53,013 bases of DNA from Bacillota bacterium (lineage in GTDB: Bacteria > Bacillota > UBA4882 > UBA8346), in NCBI GenBank assembly GCA_023429995.1, contig JAEZCE010000084.1, forward strand, positions 1 through 53,013, in the 5' to 3' direction. Position numbers and translations under genes: made by a program. The notes under the pieces were generated by a model, which was given only the letters and a program-made list of their open reading frames with translations, made no database searches and was not told where the DNA came from. Positions within the stretch are counted from its first letter, which is position 1. Each line of letters begins with the position of its first letter. Positions 51,760 through 53,013 of this stretch are shown piece after piece.

Positions 51760-51774
51760 TTACCCAATAGGTAA
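51760..51774. promoter_or_regulatory. Second XRE operator
   Basis: TTACCCAATAGGTAA differs from the operator at 51795-51809 by two or three bases. Centres are 35 bases apart. It lies just after the transcription start of the leftward promoter. Confidence 0.65.
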
Positions 51775-51787
51775 TTCTATTGTTTTC

Positions 51788-51816
51788 ATTATACTTACCT
51801 ATTAGGTAAATGTCAA
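51788..51816 (-). promoter_or_regulatory. Leftward consensus promoter with an operator as its spacer
   Basis: On the minus strand TTGACA (51811-51816), 17 bases and TATAAT (51788-51793) match the consensus at all positions. The perfect 15-bp palindrome TTACCTATTAGGTAA (51795-51809) fills the spacer. A bound XRE dimer would occlude polymerase. Confidence 0.8.
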
Positions 51817-51859
51817 CTATTTTTCGAGAATTTTTATTTTCATTGACGGGGTGGTTAAA

Positions 51860-52087
51860 ATGAAAGTTAAAACCAGGTTCGGTGAAAGAATTCGCAAACT
51901 GAGGGAAGAGGCAGGAATCAATCAACCCCAATTTGCGCAGGCATTGGAAGTTAAAACCGCAACCATCAACCGATATGAAAATGATATTCGTGAACCGGAA
52001 TATGCAACATTAATTAAAATCGCGGATTACTTTAATGTTAGTGTAGATTATTTGCTGGGAAGGACGGAAAATAGGAAGAGGTTATAG
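51860..52087 (+). CDS. Small XRE-family transcriptional regulator
   Basis: A 75-residue protein that is essentially one XRE helix-turn-helix (FGERIRKLREEAGINQPQFA, then VKTATINRYENDIREPEYATLI and VDYLLG). It is a stand-alone, phage-repressor-like switch. The ATG at 51860 follows GGGGTGG; a GTG three codons upstream is open. It diverges from the small gene at 51284, and two matching palindromes lie between them. Confidence 0.9.
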   Translation: MKVKTRFGERIRKLREEAGINQPQFAQALEVKTATINRYENDIREPEYATLIKIADYFNVSVDYLLGRTENRKRL

Positions 52088-52229
52088 GTTTAGGTATGAT
52101 TAAAGCACAACCTCAATTGTGTTCTAATTTTGAAATTACAATACTAACTTCGTCGAGGAATTTTCGGCCATTCTTTGTTTATTGACAAAGTAATACTTCA
52201 CCGTCTTGCTCAAGACTCCTGCCTTTCAA

Positions 52230-52315
52230 CCTAACCCCTTTCTCCCCTTCCCCCAAGTAGCTTGTTTTTCCGACCTTTTCAGGTGGAAGGGGAACCCGGC
52301 TTTGGGGCCTAAAAG
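52230..52315. repeat. Dispersed repeat, truncated relative
   Basis: The first half of the 180-bp repeat recurs in degenerate form (CCTAACCCCTTTCTCCCCTT at the left end, a TTTTCAGGTGGAAGGG middle, and GGGGCCTAAAAG). The right half is missing. It ends close to the DUF559 stop codon. Confidence 0.5.
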
Positions 52316-52321
52316 ATTTAA

Positions 52322-52705
52322 TTATGTTCTCTTTCTCTGGCAATAGGATAAAATACGTTGTAATACTGCATCAATATCCTTATCGATTTCAATATTGGAT
52401 AGCCTTAATATCTCAATTCCCTCGGTTTTTAATATCATATCTCGTTCTTCATCGTACTCCCGGCGTAATCTATGAATTTTCACATCAACTTCAATCGCTA
52501 ATTTTACCGGATTACAATAGAAATCAATAATAAACCCGCCAATTACCTGTTGCCGCCGGAAATGAAATCCTCCCAGCTGATTGTTTCTTAGCTTTTCCCA
52601 TAAAATTTTCTCTTGTTTCGTCATATTTTGACGAAGTTCTTTAGCTCGTTGCACTTTATCCGGGTTCACTTTTCGTCCGGTAATAATCGGTTTTTCTTTT
52701 TCCAT
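52322..52705 (-). CDS. DUF559 (Vsr-like endonuclease fold) protein
   Basis: A 127-residue protein. The family pattern is clear: LRQNMTKQEKILWEKLRNNQ, then FHFRRQQVIGGFIIDFYC and KLAIEVDVKIH, and a DMILKTEGIEILRLSN tail. The fold resembles Vsr or restriction endonucleases, with catalytic-like Asp and Glu in DFYC and IEVD. The usual IEvDG-x-H motif has Val for Gly (EVDVKIH). Function is unknown. The ATG at 52705 has no strong ribosome site. Confidence 0.85.
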   Translation of the reverse strand: MEKEKPIITGRKVNPDKVQRAKELRQNMTKQEKILWEKLRNNQLGGFHFRRQQVIGGFIIDFYCNPVKLAIEVDVKIHRLRREYDEERDMILKTEGIEILRLSNIEIDKDIDAVLQRILSYCQRKRT

Positions 52706-52797
52706 GGTGGGTTATTCGATAAGTGTTAATATTTTCCTTTTACGAATAATTTAAAGGATAATTTTTTAGGGTGAATGTATAGGCCAATAACATTTAA

Positions 52798-52983
52798 CCT
52801 AACCCGTTCCCTTCCCCTAAGATGCTGTTTTCTCGAGCTTTTTCAAGTGGAAGGGACTTGGCTGATTTTAAGGGCCAAAAAACATAGCTCGCGATGGTTT
52901 TTAATAGCTCCAAAGGTTTGTGGTTACTCTTCCACGTGAAATGACTTATTTGATAGCTCCTTCGGGGAAGAGCAAGAGTTAGG
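52798..52983. repeat. Dispersed repeat, copy 2 (186 bp)
   Basis: Ends CCTAACCCGTTCCCTTCCCC and GGGGAAGAGCAAGAGTTAGG are imperfect inverted repeats (16 of 20). Conserved blocks shared with copy 1 are GGAAGGGACTTGGCTGATTT with following bases, CCACGTGAAATG and TAGCTCCTTCGGGGAAG or close variants. Copy 2 has an insert in the middle relative to copy 1. Confidence 0.7.
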
Positions 52984-52998
52984 TAATAGGCCTTTTTA

Positions 52999-53013
52999 CC
53001 TAACCCGTTCCCT
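52999..53013. repeat. Start of a third repeat copy, cut by the window end
   Basis: CCTAACCCGTTCCCT matches the left end of copy 2 exactly, and the flank AGGCC recurs before copy 2. Copies may be arranged in tandem beyond the window. Confidence 0.5.

Noticed and set aside
51089..53013. Insertion sequence with transposase
   Set aside because: The repeats carry no ORF of useful size. DUF559 is not a transposase and lies between copies, not inside one.

Overview
The window reads as a chromosomal segment of an anaerobic or microaerophilic member of the Firmicutes. Many promoters fit TTGACA-17-TATAAT, Shine-Dalgarno sites are strong (AGGAGG type), TTG and GTG starts are used, and the gene families fit (OhrR, CsoR, PadR, FeoA/FeoB, YesM/YesN, DUF3793, DUF2325, DUF2164). 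The ABC solute-binding protein, pectinesterase and metallophosphoesterase carry plain signal peptides without a lipobox. That is unusual for a single-membrane Firmicute and hints, as inference only, at an outer-membrane lineage such as the Hydrogenispora/Limnochordia group. No rRNA, tRNA, CRISPR array, phage or transposase gene was seen.

Layout. 1-1501 has no credible gene; it holds palindromic repeats and a 21-bp tandem array. 1502-5054: a lipase-like hydrolase, a DUF3298-like/chagasin fusion, and a PadR regulator facing a SAM methyltransferase with shared palindromic operators. 5218-8411: a peroxide-stress block (rubrerythrin, NADH:rubredoxin-type oxidoreductase, OhrR-type regulator, glutathione peroxidase). 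8688-11235: thrS behind an XRE-cupin regulator. 11620-13993: a CsoR-family repressor with two operators and a P1B-type metal ATPase.

14139-26470 is a long minus-strand iron block: LCM-type methyltransferase, a YbtPQ/IrtAB-like ABC pair, AraC regulator, flavodoxin, HD-GYP, DUF2325, DUF3793, a 46-residue FeoB-associated Cys-rich protein, Fur, FeoB, two FeoA proteins and a DtxR-family regulator. Six copies of GTTAG-N6-CTAAC lie at the heads of its transcription units, including the dtxR gene, and define a candidate regulon.

26655-40632: a secreted pectinesterase diverges from a histidine kinase/response regulator pair, a binding protein, an ABC ATPase, two permeases, a methyl-accepting chemotaxis protein and a secreted phosphoesterase. 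The kinase and the chemotaxis protein carry nearly the same sensor domain (about 55% identity, ungapped), so one stimulus may drive both gene expression and movement. 40819-50957: a LysM/peptidoglycan-binding protein, CstA, a fused xanthine-dehydrogenase-type molybdoenzyme, an MsbA-like ABC exporter, an oligogalacturonate lyase with a one-base frameshift, a protein with two aspartic-protease-like DTG motifs, and DUF2164. The right end holds copies of a roughly 180-bp repeat with imperfect terminal inverted repeats, a small XRE regulator with a well-defined operator-promoter, and a DUF559 protein.

Three places look like single-base homopolymer errors or real frameshifts: the second ABC gene near 16735, the oligogalacturonate lyase at 49500-49503, and a short minus-strand ORF near 38675.
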